This document shows positions 1-7,571 of a stretch of DNA of 7,930 bases, piece by piece. Both the position numbers and the translations under genes were made by a program. The notes below the pieces were generated by a model that was not told the origin of the DNA, searched no databases, and was given only the letters and a program-made list of their open reading frames with translations. Numbering within the stretch: the stretch's first letter is position 1; every line of letters begins with the position of its first letter. Source of the DNA: Trebonia sp. (GTDB lineage Bacteria > Actinomycetota > Actinomycetes > Streptosporangiales > Streptosporangiaceae). The stretch is from positions 1 through 7,930 of the forward strand of contig JASHXJ010000496.1 in NCBI GenBank assembly GCA_030043595.1, in the 5' to 3' direction.

Positions 1-768
1 CGCGCCGAGCCGGTGCGCCTCGCCGGCGAAGTCGCCGCCCGCGTCGGCCGCGCGCGTGCCGTCGGCCGCGCTGCCCTCGATCGCGCTGCCCTCGATCGCG
101 TACAGGTCCCGCACGCTCGTGGCGGCGAGTGACCAGCCGTCGGACGCGAGCCGCAGGTACCGGGACAGGATCGCCAGGCTGGTGGGCACCCCCTCCAGCC
201 TGGTCTCGATCCAGCCGAGCGGCTCGGCGACGTGCGGTGACCCCAGCCGGGCCAGCGCGTTGGTCACCTCCAGGTCGGGATTCGGCCCTGGGGCCAGCCT
301 GCGGAACACCTTGAGGATTGACTCCTCGCCGTATACCAGGCTGGTATTGCTCTGCTCGCTGCTGAGCACGAGGCTGTCCAGGCCGGTCCCGAAGCTGGCG
401 CCAGGAACCTTGCGCATCTGCAGTGAGCCGACGCTGTCCTCGCTGGCGATGGCGGCGAGCAGCGGCTTTGTCAGGTCGGCGTCGTGCAGGGCGTCATAGG
501 CCTGCCGCCCGTCGCCTGACGGGCCGATCCGGGCGTGTCGCAGCCGGGCGGGCAGCCGCCGGCGCAGCCCTGCCAGCACCTGGTAGTAGTCGGCAGTCGT
601 CCCGTGCGAGACCGTGACAATCAGGTGGCGCAGTTCCGGATCGCCGGCTTCGACCTGGGTGTCCGCGACGACCGCGAGGTCATGCAGTCCACGCCCCTTG
701 CCCGCGAACCATCGCTGCCTGACTAGCCACTGCGCTAGTGCTTCCTCGAAAGCCATCGCCTCGCTCAT
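1..768 (-). CDS. mak: Maltokinase (Mak/Pep2), 5' part; C-terminal half lies off the left edge
   Basis: Cytosolic enzyme that phosphorylates maltose with ATP to alpha-maltose 1-phosphate, the donor used by GlgE. I translated 256 codons, open to the window edge; the family is about 450 residues. The N-terminal cap shows the family signature WLVRQRWFAGKGR (residues 14-26). The N-lobe of the kinase fold shows EQSNTS (138-143), ILKVFRR with the probable ATP-binding Lys153, PNPDLEV (162-168), SVRDLY (218-223) and GGDFAGE (244-250). The catalytic HGDLH-type and DFEGEP-type motifs would lie outside the window. Between SVRDLY and GGDFAGE there is a short insertion containing a tandem AIEGS AIEGS. The ATG at 768 gives the same lead-in to the WLxRQRW motif as the M. 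tuberculosis enzyme as I recall it. An in-frame GTG at 798 would overlap treS and has GGGAGG only 3 nt upstream, so it remains an alternative. The gap after treS is 19 bp, consistent with one operon and with the known TreS-Mak complex in mycobacteria. Confidence 0.95.
   Translation of the reverse strand, partial: MSEAMAFEEALAQWLVRQRWFAGKGRGLHDLAVVADTQVEAGDPELRHLIVTVSHGTTADYYQVLAGLRRRLPARLRHARIGPSGDGRQAYDALHDADLTKPLLAAIASEDSVGSLQMRKVPGASFGTGLDSLVLSSEQSNTSLVYGEESILKVFRRLAPGPNPDLEVTNALARLGSPHVAEPLGWIETRLEGVPTSLAILSRYLRLASDGWSLAATSVRDLYAIEGSAIEGSAADGTRAADAGGDFAGEAHRLGA
67..100. repeat. 15-bp perfect tandem duplication inside mak
   Basis: The 15-mer gctgccctcgatcgc occurs at 70-84 and again at 85-99. 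Period-15 identity extends over 67-100. Because 15 is a multiple of three, the maltokinase frame is kept, and the copies encode AIEGS twice (residues 224-233). It lies between the conserved SVRDLY and GGDFAGE motifs, in what is probably a surface loop. Confidence 0.9.
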
Positions 769-787
769 CCCGTAGGCTGCCGCGGGG

Positions 788-2713
788 TCACCGGTCACTG
801 TCCTCCCGCACAGGCGGCAGCTGAAACCAGTAGAAACCATGTCCCGGCAGCGTCAGCAGGTATGGCAGCTCGCCGATCGGCGGGAAGGTCACCCCGCCCA
901 TGCACTCCACCGGCGTGATGCCGATGAACCTGCGCAGGTCTAGCTCGACCGGCTGCGGGAACCTCGACAGATTGTTAACACAGAGTATCCGATCGGTTGC
1001 ATCGTGTTCCCACGGGGTGCTGCCGCCGCCCCCGCCGTGCGGCCGGCGCGTGGCGCCGGTGCCCAGCCCGTCGTGCTCCCGGACGAACGCGAGCACGCTC
1101 GGGTTGCTCGAGGTGAGTTCCTCGTACGCGCCGAGGCCGAAGACGGGGTGCCGCTTCCTGATCTCGATCATCCGCCGGGTCCAGTGCAGCAGCGACTGCG
1201 GGCTGCGCTGCTGTGCCTCGACGTTGAGCGACTGGTAACCGTAGATCGGGTCCATGACCGGCGGCAGGTACAGCCGCTGCGGGTCGGAGCTCGAGAAGCC
1301 GCCGTTACGGTCGGGCGTCCACTGCATCGGCGTGCGCACGCCGTCCCTGTCGCCGAGCCAGATGTTGTCGCCCATGCCGATCTCGTCGCCGTAATAGATG
1401 ACCGGCGAGCCGGGCAGGGACAGCAGCAGGGCGGTGAACAGCTCGAGCTGGTTCCTGTCGTTGTCGAGCAGCGTGGCCAGGCGCCGTCTGATCCCGATGT
1501 TGGCCTTCATCCGCGGATCCTTGGCGTACTCGGCGTACATGTAGTCCCGCTCGTCGTCGGTGACCATCTCCAGCGTCAGCTCGTCGTGATTGCGCAGGAA
1601 GATGCCCCACTGGCAGGCGGCGGGGATCTTCGGCGTCTGGGCCAGGATCTCCGAGATCGGGTAGCGCTGCTCGCGCCGCACCGCCATGTAGATGCGCGGC
1701 ATCAGCGGGAAGTGGAACGCCATGTGGCACTCGTTGCCGCCGGTCTCGGGGTCGCCGAAGTACTGGACCACGTCGGCTGGCCACTGGTTGGCCTCGGCGA
1801 GCAGCACCCGGTCGGGGTACAGCTTGTCGACTTCGGCGCGGATCCGCTTGAGGTACTCGTGCGTCTCCTTGAGGTTCTCGCAGTTGGTACCTTCCCGCTC
1901 GTAGAGATAGGGCACGGCGTCCAGCCGGAAGCCGTCGATGCCCAGGTCGAGCCAGAACCGCAGGACCTCGATCATCGCGTCCTGGACGACCGGGTTCTCG
2001 AAGTTCAGGTCCGGCTGGTGGGAGAAGAAGCGGTGCCAGTAGTACTGCCCGCGCACCGGGTCGAACGTCCAGTTGGAGCTCTCGGTGTCGACGAAGATGA
2101 CCCGAGCGTCGGGGTACCTGTCCGGATCGTCTGACCACACGTAGAAGTCGCCGTACGGGCCTTCCGGGTCGCTGCGGCTCGCCTGGAACCAGGGGTGCTG
2201 GTCACTCGTGTGGTTCATGACCAGGTCGGCGATGACCCGGATGCCGCGCTTGTGCGCTTCCTCGACGAGCTCAACGAAGTCGGCGATGTTCCCGTAATCG
2301 CGCAGGATCCGCATGTAATCGGAGATGTCGTAGCCGCCGTCGCGCAGCGGGGACTCGTAGATCGGGAGCAGCCAGATGCAGTCGATCCCCAGCCACTGCA
2401 GGTAGTCAAGCCGTGAGGTGAGCCCCCGGATATCGCCGGTGCCGTCGCCGTTCGCGTCCTGGAAGCCGCGGATGAGCACCTCGTAGAAGACCGCGCGCTG
2501 GTACCACTGCGGGTCACGCGGCTGGTCGAGGGCGAAGTCGGGCACTGGCTCGCCCGGGGGCGCGGCGAACGGCTGCGCCGCGGCGGGCACCGGATGCGGG
2601 CCTGTCAGCATGACGGAGGACGGTATAGCGGACTGAGGCTCGGCGCTGCCGGCGTAGTGCTGGGCGGTTGCTTGGCGAGCGTCCCGACCGGTTGCCGGCT
2701 CGTGCTCTGTCAC
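788..2713 (-). CDS. treS: Trehalose synthase (maltose alpha-D-glucosyltransferase), GH13_16
   Basis: Cytosolic intramolecular transglucosidase that interconverts trehalose and maltose; in the GlgE pathway it supplies maltose to maltokinase. With the GTG start at 2713 the protein has 641 residues (the M. tuberculosis enzyme has about 600). GH13 landmarks: DLVMNH at 163-168; GFRLDAVPYL with nucleophile Asp265; LLAEANQ with acid/base Glu307; FLRNHDE with transition-state Asp377; a long TreS-type block YMYAEYAKDPRMKANIGIRR (392-411); and the C-terminal beta domain ending LPGHGFYWFQL. The start was chosen for GGGAG 9 nt upstream. An in-frame ATG at 2749 would add 12 residues (M-R-R-S-R-T...) but has no clear ribosome site. 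The first ~65 residues are Ala/Pro-rich and not conserved. A Gly-rich insertion (residues about 547-572, including five consecutive Gly) interrupts the first hairpin of the C-terminal domain. It lies 50 bp after glgE and 19 bp before mak, so co-transcription is likely. Confidence 0.96.
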   Translation of the reverse strand: MTEHEPATGRDARQATAQHYAGSAEPQSAIPSSVMLTGPHPVPAAAQPFAAPPGEPVPDFALDQPRDPQWYQRAVFYEVLIRGFQDANGDGTGDIRGLTSRLDYLQWLGIDCIWLLPIYESPLRDGGYDISDYMRILRDYGNIADFVELVEEAHKRGIRVIADLVMNHTSDQHPWFQASRSDPEGPYGDFYVWSDDPDRYPDARVIFVDTESSNWTFDPVRGQYYWHRFFSHQPDLNFENPVVQDAMIEVLRFWLDLGIDGFRLDAVPYLYEREGTNCENLKETHEYLKRIRAEVDKLYPDRVLLAEANQWPADVVQYFGDPETGGNECHMAFHFPLMPRIYMAVRREQRYPISEILAQTPKIPAACQWGIFLRNHDELTLEMVTDDERDYMYAEYAKDPRMKANIGIRRRLATLLDNDRNQLELFTALLLSLPGSPVIYYGDEIGMGDNIWLGDRDGVRTPMQWTPDRNGGFSSSDPQRLYLPPVMDPIYGYQSLNVEAQQRSPQSLLHWTRRMIEIRKRHPVFGLGAYEELTSSNPSVLAFVREHDGLGTGATRRPHGGGGGSTPWEHDATDRILCVNNLSRFPQPVELDLRRFIGITPVECMGGVTFPPIGELPYLLTLPGHGFYWFQLPPVREDSDR

Positions 2714-2722
2714 TGCTTGAAT

Positions 2723-2727
2723 CTCCC
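2723..2727 (-). promoter_or_regulatory. Ribosome binding site deciding the treS start
   Basis: The minus strand reads GGGAG here, 9 nt before the GTG at 2713. The competing ATG at 2749 and an internal ATG at 2611 have no comparable purine-rich site, so this motif favours the GTG. Confidence 0.6.
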
Positions 2728-2763
2728 GGGATGTGCGCGACCGACGCATGCCAGGCTAATCCG

Positions 2764-4869
2764 TTATGCCAGGTCACGTGTGACGGTGAAGATATGTGCT
2801 GGCCGCACGGCCGGATCCAGGCGCACGTAGTTAGCCTGTCCCCACCGGTAGGATTCGCCGCTGAGCTCATCGGTGACGGTAAACCCCTCGTGCCAATCGA
2901 TCCCGAGCGCGGGCAGGTCCAGCCAGACGGTGGCCTCCCTGGCCTGATGCGGGTCAAGATTCACTACAACCAGGACGGTGTCCGCCCCGACGTGTTCCCC
3001 CGCCTGCGGCGCTGCCTGCACGAAGGATCTCTCCGTGAGGTTACCTGCCCCGTAGGTGCTCCCCGTACCGGCCCCGGCCGCAGCTGTCACCCGCCCCGTC
3101 ACGCGCTTCGAGAAGCAGATCAGCTCCGGCTGATCCACGTGATGGAAGCGTAGATTACGCAGCCACCGCAGCGCCAGGTGACTATTCCTGATTCTGTTGA
3201 GATCTGTGATGAAGGGGGCGATCCCGAGACCGTCTCGTGCCGCGGCGTCCCAGTCGCGGGCCCTGTACTGGTATTTCTCCGAGTCCAGGTACTCCTCGCT
3301 ACCCGGGCGCAGCGGGGTGTTCTCGCAGAGCTCAAAGCCCGAGTAGATGCCCCAGGCCGGGCTGAGCATGGCCGCGAGCACGGCGCGGATCCTGAAGGCG
3401 GCGGGCCCGCCCCGCTGCAGGTACTCGTGCAGGATGTCGGGCGTGTTGGCGAAGAGGTTCGGGCGCATGTAGGCGGCCGCGGGCCCGGACAGCTCCCGCA
3501 TGTACTCGGTCAGCTCGTCCTTGCCGTTGCGCCAGGTGAAGTAGGTGTACGACTGGTGGAACCCGATCATCGCGAGCGTGCGCATCATCGCCGGACGGGT
3601 GAACGCCTCCGCCAGGAACAGCACGTCCGGGTCGGTCTCCCGGATGTCCGCGAGCAGCCGTTCCCAGAACCGCAGCGGCTTGGTGTGCGGGTTGTCCACG
3701 CGGAAGATCCGCACCCCCTGCTCGATCCACATGCGGACGATCCGCAGCACCTCCGCGTACAGGCCCTCCGGGTCATTGTCGAAGTTGATCGGGTAGATGT
3801 CCTGGTACTTCTTCGGCGGGTTCTCGGCGTACGCCACCGACCCGTCGGCCCGCGTGGTGAACCACTCCGGATGCTCCTTCACCCACGGATGGTCCGGCGA
3901 CGCCTGCAGCGCGAGGTCAAGCGCCACCTCGAGGCCCACCTCCCCGGCCCGCCTGACGAACGCCGCGAAGTCGGAAAACGTGCCGAGGTCCGGGTGGATC
4001 GCGTCGTGCCCGCCCTCGGCGGAGCCGATCGCCCACGGTGAGCCCGGGTCACCTGGCCGCGCCTCGAGCGTGTTGTTCCGGCCCTTGCGGAAGCTGGTCC
4101 CGATCGGGTGGACCGGTGGCAGGTATACGACGTCGAAGCCCATCTCGGCGATGGCCTCGAGGCGGCGCGCGGCCGTGCGCAGCGTCCCGGGGACGGGCTC
4201 CCGGCTGCCCATCGGGTCGAACTGCACGCCCTCAGAACGCGGGAAGAACTCGTACCAGGCTCCGTAGAGCGCGCGCAGCCTGTCCACGAGCACCGGCAGC
4301 CGCGCGGACCTCGTCACGAGGTCGCGGAGCGGGAAGCCCGCCAGGACGCCCCTGATCTCCGGCGTCGTGGCGGCCGCAAGCCGGTCGGCGGGCGGTACGC
4401 TCCGGTCCCTGAGCCTCCTGGCGAGCGTGGTGAGCAGGACGCGGGCGGCGGCCTGCCGGGCGGCGCCCGGCGGCTGCCTGATCGCCCGCGCGGCCCGCTC
4501 GAAAAGCAGCGCCCCCTCGGCCAGCATCAGCTCGACGTCCTGGCCGCGCGGGATCTTGATGGCCGCGTCGTGGTGCCAGTGCGCGATCGGATCGCTCCAC
4601 GCCTCGACATGGAACTGCCAGTCACCCTCGGACGTGACGGTCACCTCGGCGCCGTACCTGTCCGTTCCCGGCGCGAGCTCGCGCATCAGCACCAGCGGGC
4701 CGCTCGTCCCCGCCGGATCTCGCAGCACCACGCCGGCGCCGAGCGCGCCGTGGCCTTCCCGGATGACGGTAGCGCTGACTTGGAAAGTCTCGCCGACGAC
4801 CGCCTTCGCCGGGCGGTGCCCGCATTCCACCACGGGTTCGACGTCGAGGATAGGGATGCGTCCGATCAC
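2764..4869 (-). CDS. glgE: Alpha-1,4-glucan:maltose-1-phosphate maltosyltransferase, GH13_3
   Basis: Cytosolic enzyme that transfers maltosyl units from alpha-maltose 1-phosphate to the non-reducing end of alpha-1,4-glucan, releasing phosphate. The protein has 701 residues from GTG 4869. An N-terminal beta domain begins GRIPILDVEPVVE and includes RPAKAVVGE; a helical domain follows, then the catalytic barrel. Landmarks: YGAWYEFFPRSEG (202-214); GFDVVYLPPVHPIG (244-257); RKGRNNTL (261-268); ENPPKKYQDIYPI (349-361); IFRVDNPHTKP with nucleophile Asp392; LFLAEAFTRPAMM with acid/base Glu421; NTPD with Asp478; GIYSGFELCENTP. These positions are within two residues of the Streptomyces GlgE catalytic triad (394/423/480). 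An insertion of about 40 residues (about 590-629) splits the C-terminal domain between the SKR and DTVLVVVNLDP motifs. A GTG at 4956 is an alternative start, but it adds 29 residues without family character. First gene of the treS-mak operon and divergent from glgP. Confidence 0.97.
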   Translation of the reverse strand: MIGRIPILDVEPVVECGHRPAKAVVGETFQVSATVIREGHGALGAGVVLRDPAGTSGPLVLMRELAPGTDRYGAEVTVTSEGDWQFHVEAWSDPIAHWHHDAAIKIPRGQDVELMLAEGALLFERAARAIRQPPGAARQAAARVLLTTLARRLRDRSVPPADRLAAATTPEIRGVLAGFPLRDLVTRSARLPVLVDRLRALYGAWYEFFPRSEGVQFDPMGSREPVPGTLRTAARRLEAIAEMGFDVVYLPPVHPIGTSFRKGRNNTLEARPGDPGSPWAIGSAEGGHDAIHPDLGTFSDFAAFVRRAGEVGLEVALDLALQASPDHPWVKEHPEWFTTRADGSVAYAENPPKKYQDIYPINFDNDPEGLYAEVLRIVRMWIEQGVRIFRVDNPHTKPLRFWERLLADIRETDPDVLFLAEAFTRPAMMRTLAMIGFHQSYTYFTWRNGKDELTEYMRELSGPAAAYMRPNLFANTPDILHEYLQRGGPAAFRIRAVLAAMLSPAWGIYSGFELCENTPLRPGSEEYLDSEKYQYRARDWDAAARDGLGIAPFITDLNRIRNSHLALRWLRNLRFHHVDQPELICFSKRVTGRVTAAAGAGTGSTYGAGNLTERSFVQAAPQAGEHVGADTVLVVVNLDPHQAREATVWLDLPALGIDWHEGFTVTDELSGESYRWGQANYVRLDPAVRPAHIFTVTRDLA

Positions 4870-4875
4870 GCGGTC

Positions 4876-4881
4876 ACCGTA
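4876..4881 (-). promoter_or_regulatory. Candidate -10 element for glgE, leaderless geometry
   Basis: The minus strand reads TACGGT (TANNNT class), followed by 6 nt and then the GTG at 4869. A normal -10 to +1 distance would put transcription initiation at or next to the first base of the start codon. No convincing TTGACA-like -35 lies 16-19 nt upstream. Motif-only call. Confidence 0.4.
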
Positions 4882-4918
4882 CCCACTTGCGATCCATGAA
4901 CGCGCGCCGGCCCTGGGT

Positions 4919-4942
4919 AACCGACCCTCACCGAGGATGGTT
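4919..4942. promoter_or_regulatory. Imperfect dyad in the glgE/glgP divergent region, candidate operator
   Basis: The plus strand reads AACC-n3-CCTC-ACC-GAGG-n2-GGTT. The outer AACC/GGTT and inner CCTC/GAGG arms are inverted repeats around a 3-nt centre, with a one-base asymmetry between the outer spacers. It lies midway between the two candidate promoters and overlaps the region where a glgP -35 would fall. A regulator binding here could affect both directions. I cannot name the regulator. Confidence 0.3.
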
Positions 4943-4965
4943 CCGCTGCACTTCACACGGCACCC

Positions 4966-4971
4966 TATGAT
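4966..4971 (+). promoter_or_regulatory. Candidate -10 element for glgP, leaderless geometry
   Basis: TATGAT matches the TATAAT consensus at 5 of 6 bases. It ends 8 nt before the GTG at 4980, so initiation would fall at about 4978-4980. The only -35-like sequence is a weak TTCCGC at 4941-4946 (19-nt spacer). No Shine-Dalgarno sequence lies between this element and the start, and the bases before the GTG are pyrimidine-rich. Confidence 0.5.
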
Positions 4972-4979
4972 GTCTCCCC

Positions 4980-7571
4980 GTGAGAGCGATCCGACGTTTT
5001 ACCGTCCGTGTGACGCTTCCGCAGCCGCTGGCGCCGCTGCACGACCTGATGCTCAATCTCCGCTGGTCCTGGCACCCAGGCGCGGTGGAGCTCTTCGAGT
5101 CGATCGACCCGGCCGGGTGGGCCGCTTCCGGTGGCGACCCCTTCGCGATGCTCAGCTCCATGCGGCCAGGACAGCTCGCGGAGCTCGCCGGCGACGAGGA
5201 TTTCCTTGCCCGGCTGGACGCGGTCCTGGCGGACCTGCGCGCGTACACCTCGCAGCCGCGCTGGTATCAGTCGGGCGCGGCCGGGGTCGTGGCGGGCCTG
5301 CCGAACGCGATCGCCTACTTCTCGCCGGAATACGGCATCACCGCGGTGCTGCCGCAGTACTCCGGCGGCCTTGGCATCCTGGCCGGCGACCACCTCAAGT
5401 CAGCCAGTGACCTCGGTGTCCCGGTGATCGGGGTGGGGCTGCTGTACCGGCATGGGTACTTCACGCAGTCGCTGTCCGCCGACGGCTGGCAGACCGAGCG
5501 CTACCCCGCGGACGACCCGAATGGCCTGCCGCTGACGCTCCTTCGTACCGGGGACGGCGAGCCGGTGCACGTCAGCGTGGCGCTGGCCGGGGGCAAGCTG
5601 CTGACCGCGCAGGTCTGGCTGGCCCAGGTCGGGCGCGTCCCGCTGCTGCTGCTCGACTCCTACGTCGAGGAGAACGAGCTCGCGCTGCACGAGGTCACCG
5701 ACCGGCTCTACGGCGGCGGCAGCGAGCACCGGCTCCGCCAGGAGCTGCTGCTCGGCATCGGCGGGGTCCGCGCGGTGCGCGCGTTCTGCGCGATCACCGG
5801 CCACAGGGAGCCCGAGGTGTTCCACACCAACGAGGGCCACGCGGGCTTCCTCGGCCTGGAGCGGATCCGCGAGTACGTGGCCACGGGGCTTGACTTTGAC
5901 GAGGCGCTCGAGCTGTGCCGTGCGGGCACGGTGTTCACCACGCACACGCCGGTGCCCGCGGGCATCGACCGGTTCCCGCGCGACCTGGTGGAGCGGTACT
6001 TCACCGCGGCCGCCGCGGCGAGCGCGCTGCCGCTCGACCGAGTGCTCGCGCTCGGCGCCGAGACGTACCCCGGCGGCGACCCGCACGTGTTCAACATGGC
6101 CGTGATGGGCATGCGGCTTGCGCAGCGGGTCAACGGGGTGTCCGCGCTGCACGGTCAGGTCAGCCGGGAGATGTTCGCCGGGCTGTGGCCGGGGTTCGAC
6201 ACCTCGGAAGTGCCGATCGGCTCGATCACCAACGGCGTGCACGCGCCGACCTGGGTGGCCAGGGAGATCTCCGAGCTCGGCGACTCAGCCACCGCGGCGT
6301 CGGCCGACGCGGCGCGGCTGTGGAAGATCCGGCGGCAGCTGCGGGCACGGCTGGTCGCCGAGACCAGGCGGCGGCTGCGCGAGTCGTGGCGGCAGCGCGG
6401 CGCGTCCGGGGCCGAGCTGACCTGGATCGACGGAGTCCTGGACGAGAACGTGCTGACGATCGGGTTCGCTCGCCGGGTCCCGTCGTACAAGCGGCTGACG
6501 CTGATGCTCAACGACCCGCAGCGCCTGTCCGGGCTGCTGCTCGACCCCGACCGGCCCATCCAGATCGTGATCGCCGGGAAGGCGCACCCCGCCGATGAGG
6601 GCGGCAAGCGGCTCATCCAGCAGATGGTCCGGTTCGCGGACTCAGAAGCCGTGCGCCGCCGGATCGTCTTCCTGCCCGACTACGACATGGCGCTGGCGCA
6701 CCACCTGGTCCAGGGCTGCGACGTCTGGCTGAACAACCCGCTGCGCCCGCTCGAGGCGTGCGGCACCTCGGGCATGAAGGTGGCGCTGAACGGGGGCCTG
6801 AACGTCTCGGTCAGGGACGGCTGGTGGGATGAGTGGTTCGACGGCGCGAACGGCTGGGAGATCCCCACCGCGGACGGCGTCGCCGATCCCGTGCGACGGG
6901 ATGACCTTGAGGCGTCCGCGCTGTACGAGCTGCTGGGCAAGTCGGTGGCGCCGTTGTTCTACGAGGTCGGCGCGGACGGCGTTCCCGCCGGCTGGGTTGA
7001 GATGATCCGGCACACCCTGCGCAGCCTCGGCCCGCTGGTCCAGGCGGACCGGATGGTCGGCGACTACGTGACGCACCTGTACGCCCCGGCCGCGGAATCG
7101 TCGCGGGCGCTGGCCGCGCGCTCCTTCCAGGCGGTGCGCGAGCTCGCCGCCTGGAAGGAGCGGGTCCGGCGGGCGTGGCCCGCGGTGCGGATCGAGCACG
7201 TGGAGGCGGAGGGCGCCGAGCCGAGCCTCGGTGCGGTGCTCAACGTGCGGGTGACGGTGGCGCTCGGTGCCCTCACCGCGTCCGACGTGCTTGTCGAGGT
7301 GGCCTTCGGCCGGCCGGGCGAGGACGACGAGATCCTCGAGCCGTCCTATGTCACGCTGACCGCCGACGCCCCGCCCGCTCCCGACGGCCCGCCCGGGGCG
7401 CCGTCGGCGCTGACCCGGTTCTCCGGCGCGGTGGAGCTGGGCCGGCCCGGGCCGTTCGGCTACACGGCGCGCGTGCTGCCCATGCACCCGCTGCTCGCCA
7501 GCCGGGCCGAGCTCGGCCTGGTCACTTACCCCGACGCCCCCGCCGGCATGACCAACGGCGACCTCCGCTAG
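4980..7571 (+). CDS. glgP: Alpha-glucan (glycogen) phosphorylase, GT35, DUF3417-containing type
   Basis: PLP-dependent cytosolic enzyme that phosphorolyses alpha-1,4-glucan from non-reducing ends to alpha-glucose 1-phosphate. The 863-residue length fits the bacterial/archaeal TIGR02094-type branch. The N-terminal DUF3417-like segment shows LMLNLRWSWHPGAVELF (23-39). The catalytic region shows YFSPEYGI (113-120), YSGGLGILAGDHLKSASDLG (127-146), HTNEGHAGF (282-290), HTPVPAGIDRF (322-332), ITNGVH (416-421), FARRVPSYKR (496-505) and the PLP site EACGTSGMKVALNGGLN, with Lys600 as the predicted Schiff-base lysine. A beta-sandwich tail follows from about 735. The GTG start is almost forced: an in-frame TGA at 4968-4970 leaves room for no earlier start, and the next Met (residue 24) would delete conserved sequence. 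Its divergence from glgE places glucan breakdown beside glucan synthesis. Acting on both glycogen and GlgE-derived glucan is inferred from the family, not shown. Confidence 0.96.
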   Translation: MRAIRRFTVRVTLPQPLAPLHDLMLNLRWSWHPGAVELFESIDPAGWAASGGDPFAMLSSMRPGQLAELAGDEDFLARLDAVLADLRAYTSQPRWYQSGAAGVVAGLPNAIAYFSPEYGITAVLPQYSGGLGILAGDHLKSASDLGVPVIGVGLLYRHGYFTQSLSADGWQTERYPADDPNGLPLTLLRTGDGEPVHVSVALAGGKLLTAQVWLAQVGRVPLLLLDSYVEENELALHEVTDRLYGGGSEHRLRQELLLGIGGVRAVRAFCAITGHREPEVFHTNEGHAGFLGLERIREYVATGLDFDEALELCRAGTVFTTHTPVPAGIDRFPRDLVERYFTAAAAASALPLDRVLALGAETYPGGDPHVFNMAVMGMRLAQRVNGVSALHGQVSREMFAGLWPGFDTSEVPIGSITNGVHAPTWVAREISELGDSATAASADAARLWKIRRQLRARLVAETRRRLRESWRQRGASGAELTWIDGVLDENVLTIGFARRVPSYKRLTLMLNDPQRLSGLLLDPDRPIQIVIAGKAHPADEGGKRLIQQMVRFADSEAVRRRIVFLPDYDMALAHHLVQGCDVWLNNPLRPLEACGTSGMKVALNGGLNVSVRDGWWDEWFDGANGWEIPTADGVADPVRRDDLEASALYELLGKSVAPLFYEVGADGVPAGWVEMIRHTLRSLGPLVQADRMVGDYVTHLYAPAAESSRALAARSFQAVRELAAWKERVRRAWPAVRIEHVEAEGAEPSLGAVLNVRVTVALGALTASDVLVEVAFGRPGEDDEILEPSYVTLTADAPPAPDGPPGAPSALTRFSGAVELGRPGPFGYTARVLPMHPLLASRAELGLVTYPDAPAGMTNGDLR

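Noticed and set aside
1004..2134. Long plus-strand open frame (376 codons) opposite treS
   Set aside because: Its translation is Arg/Val/Gly-rich with no recognisable domain, and it runs antisense to strongly conserved treS codons. It is a typical shadow frame of high-GC DNA.
3178..4041. Plus-strand open frame (287 codons) opposite glgE
   Set aside because: Antisense to the GlgE catalytic barrel, with biased composition and no motif.
4870..4956. N-terminal extension of GlgE from GTG 4956
   Set aside because: The 29 extra residues lack family similarity, would consume most of the divergent promoter region and would start close to the glgP -10. GTG 4869 starts right at the conserved GRIP motif. 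Still possible, but less likely.
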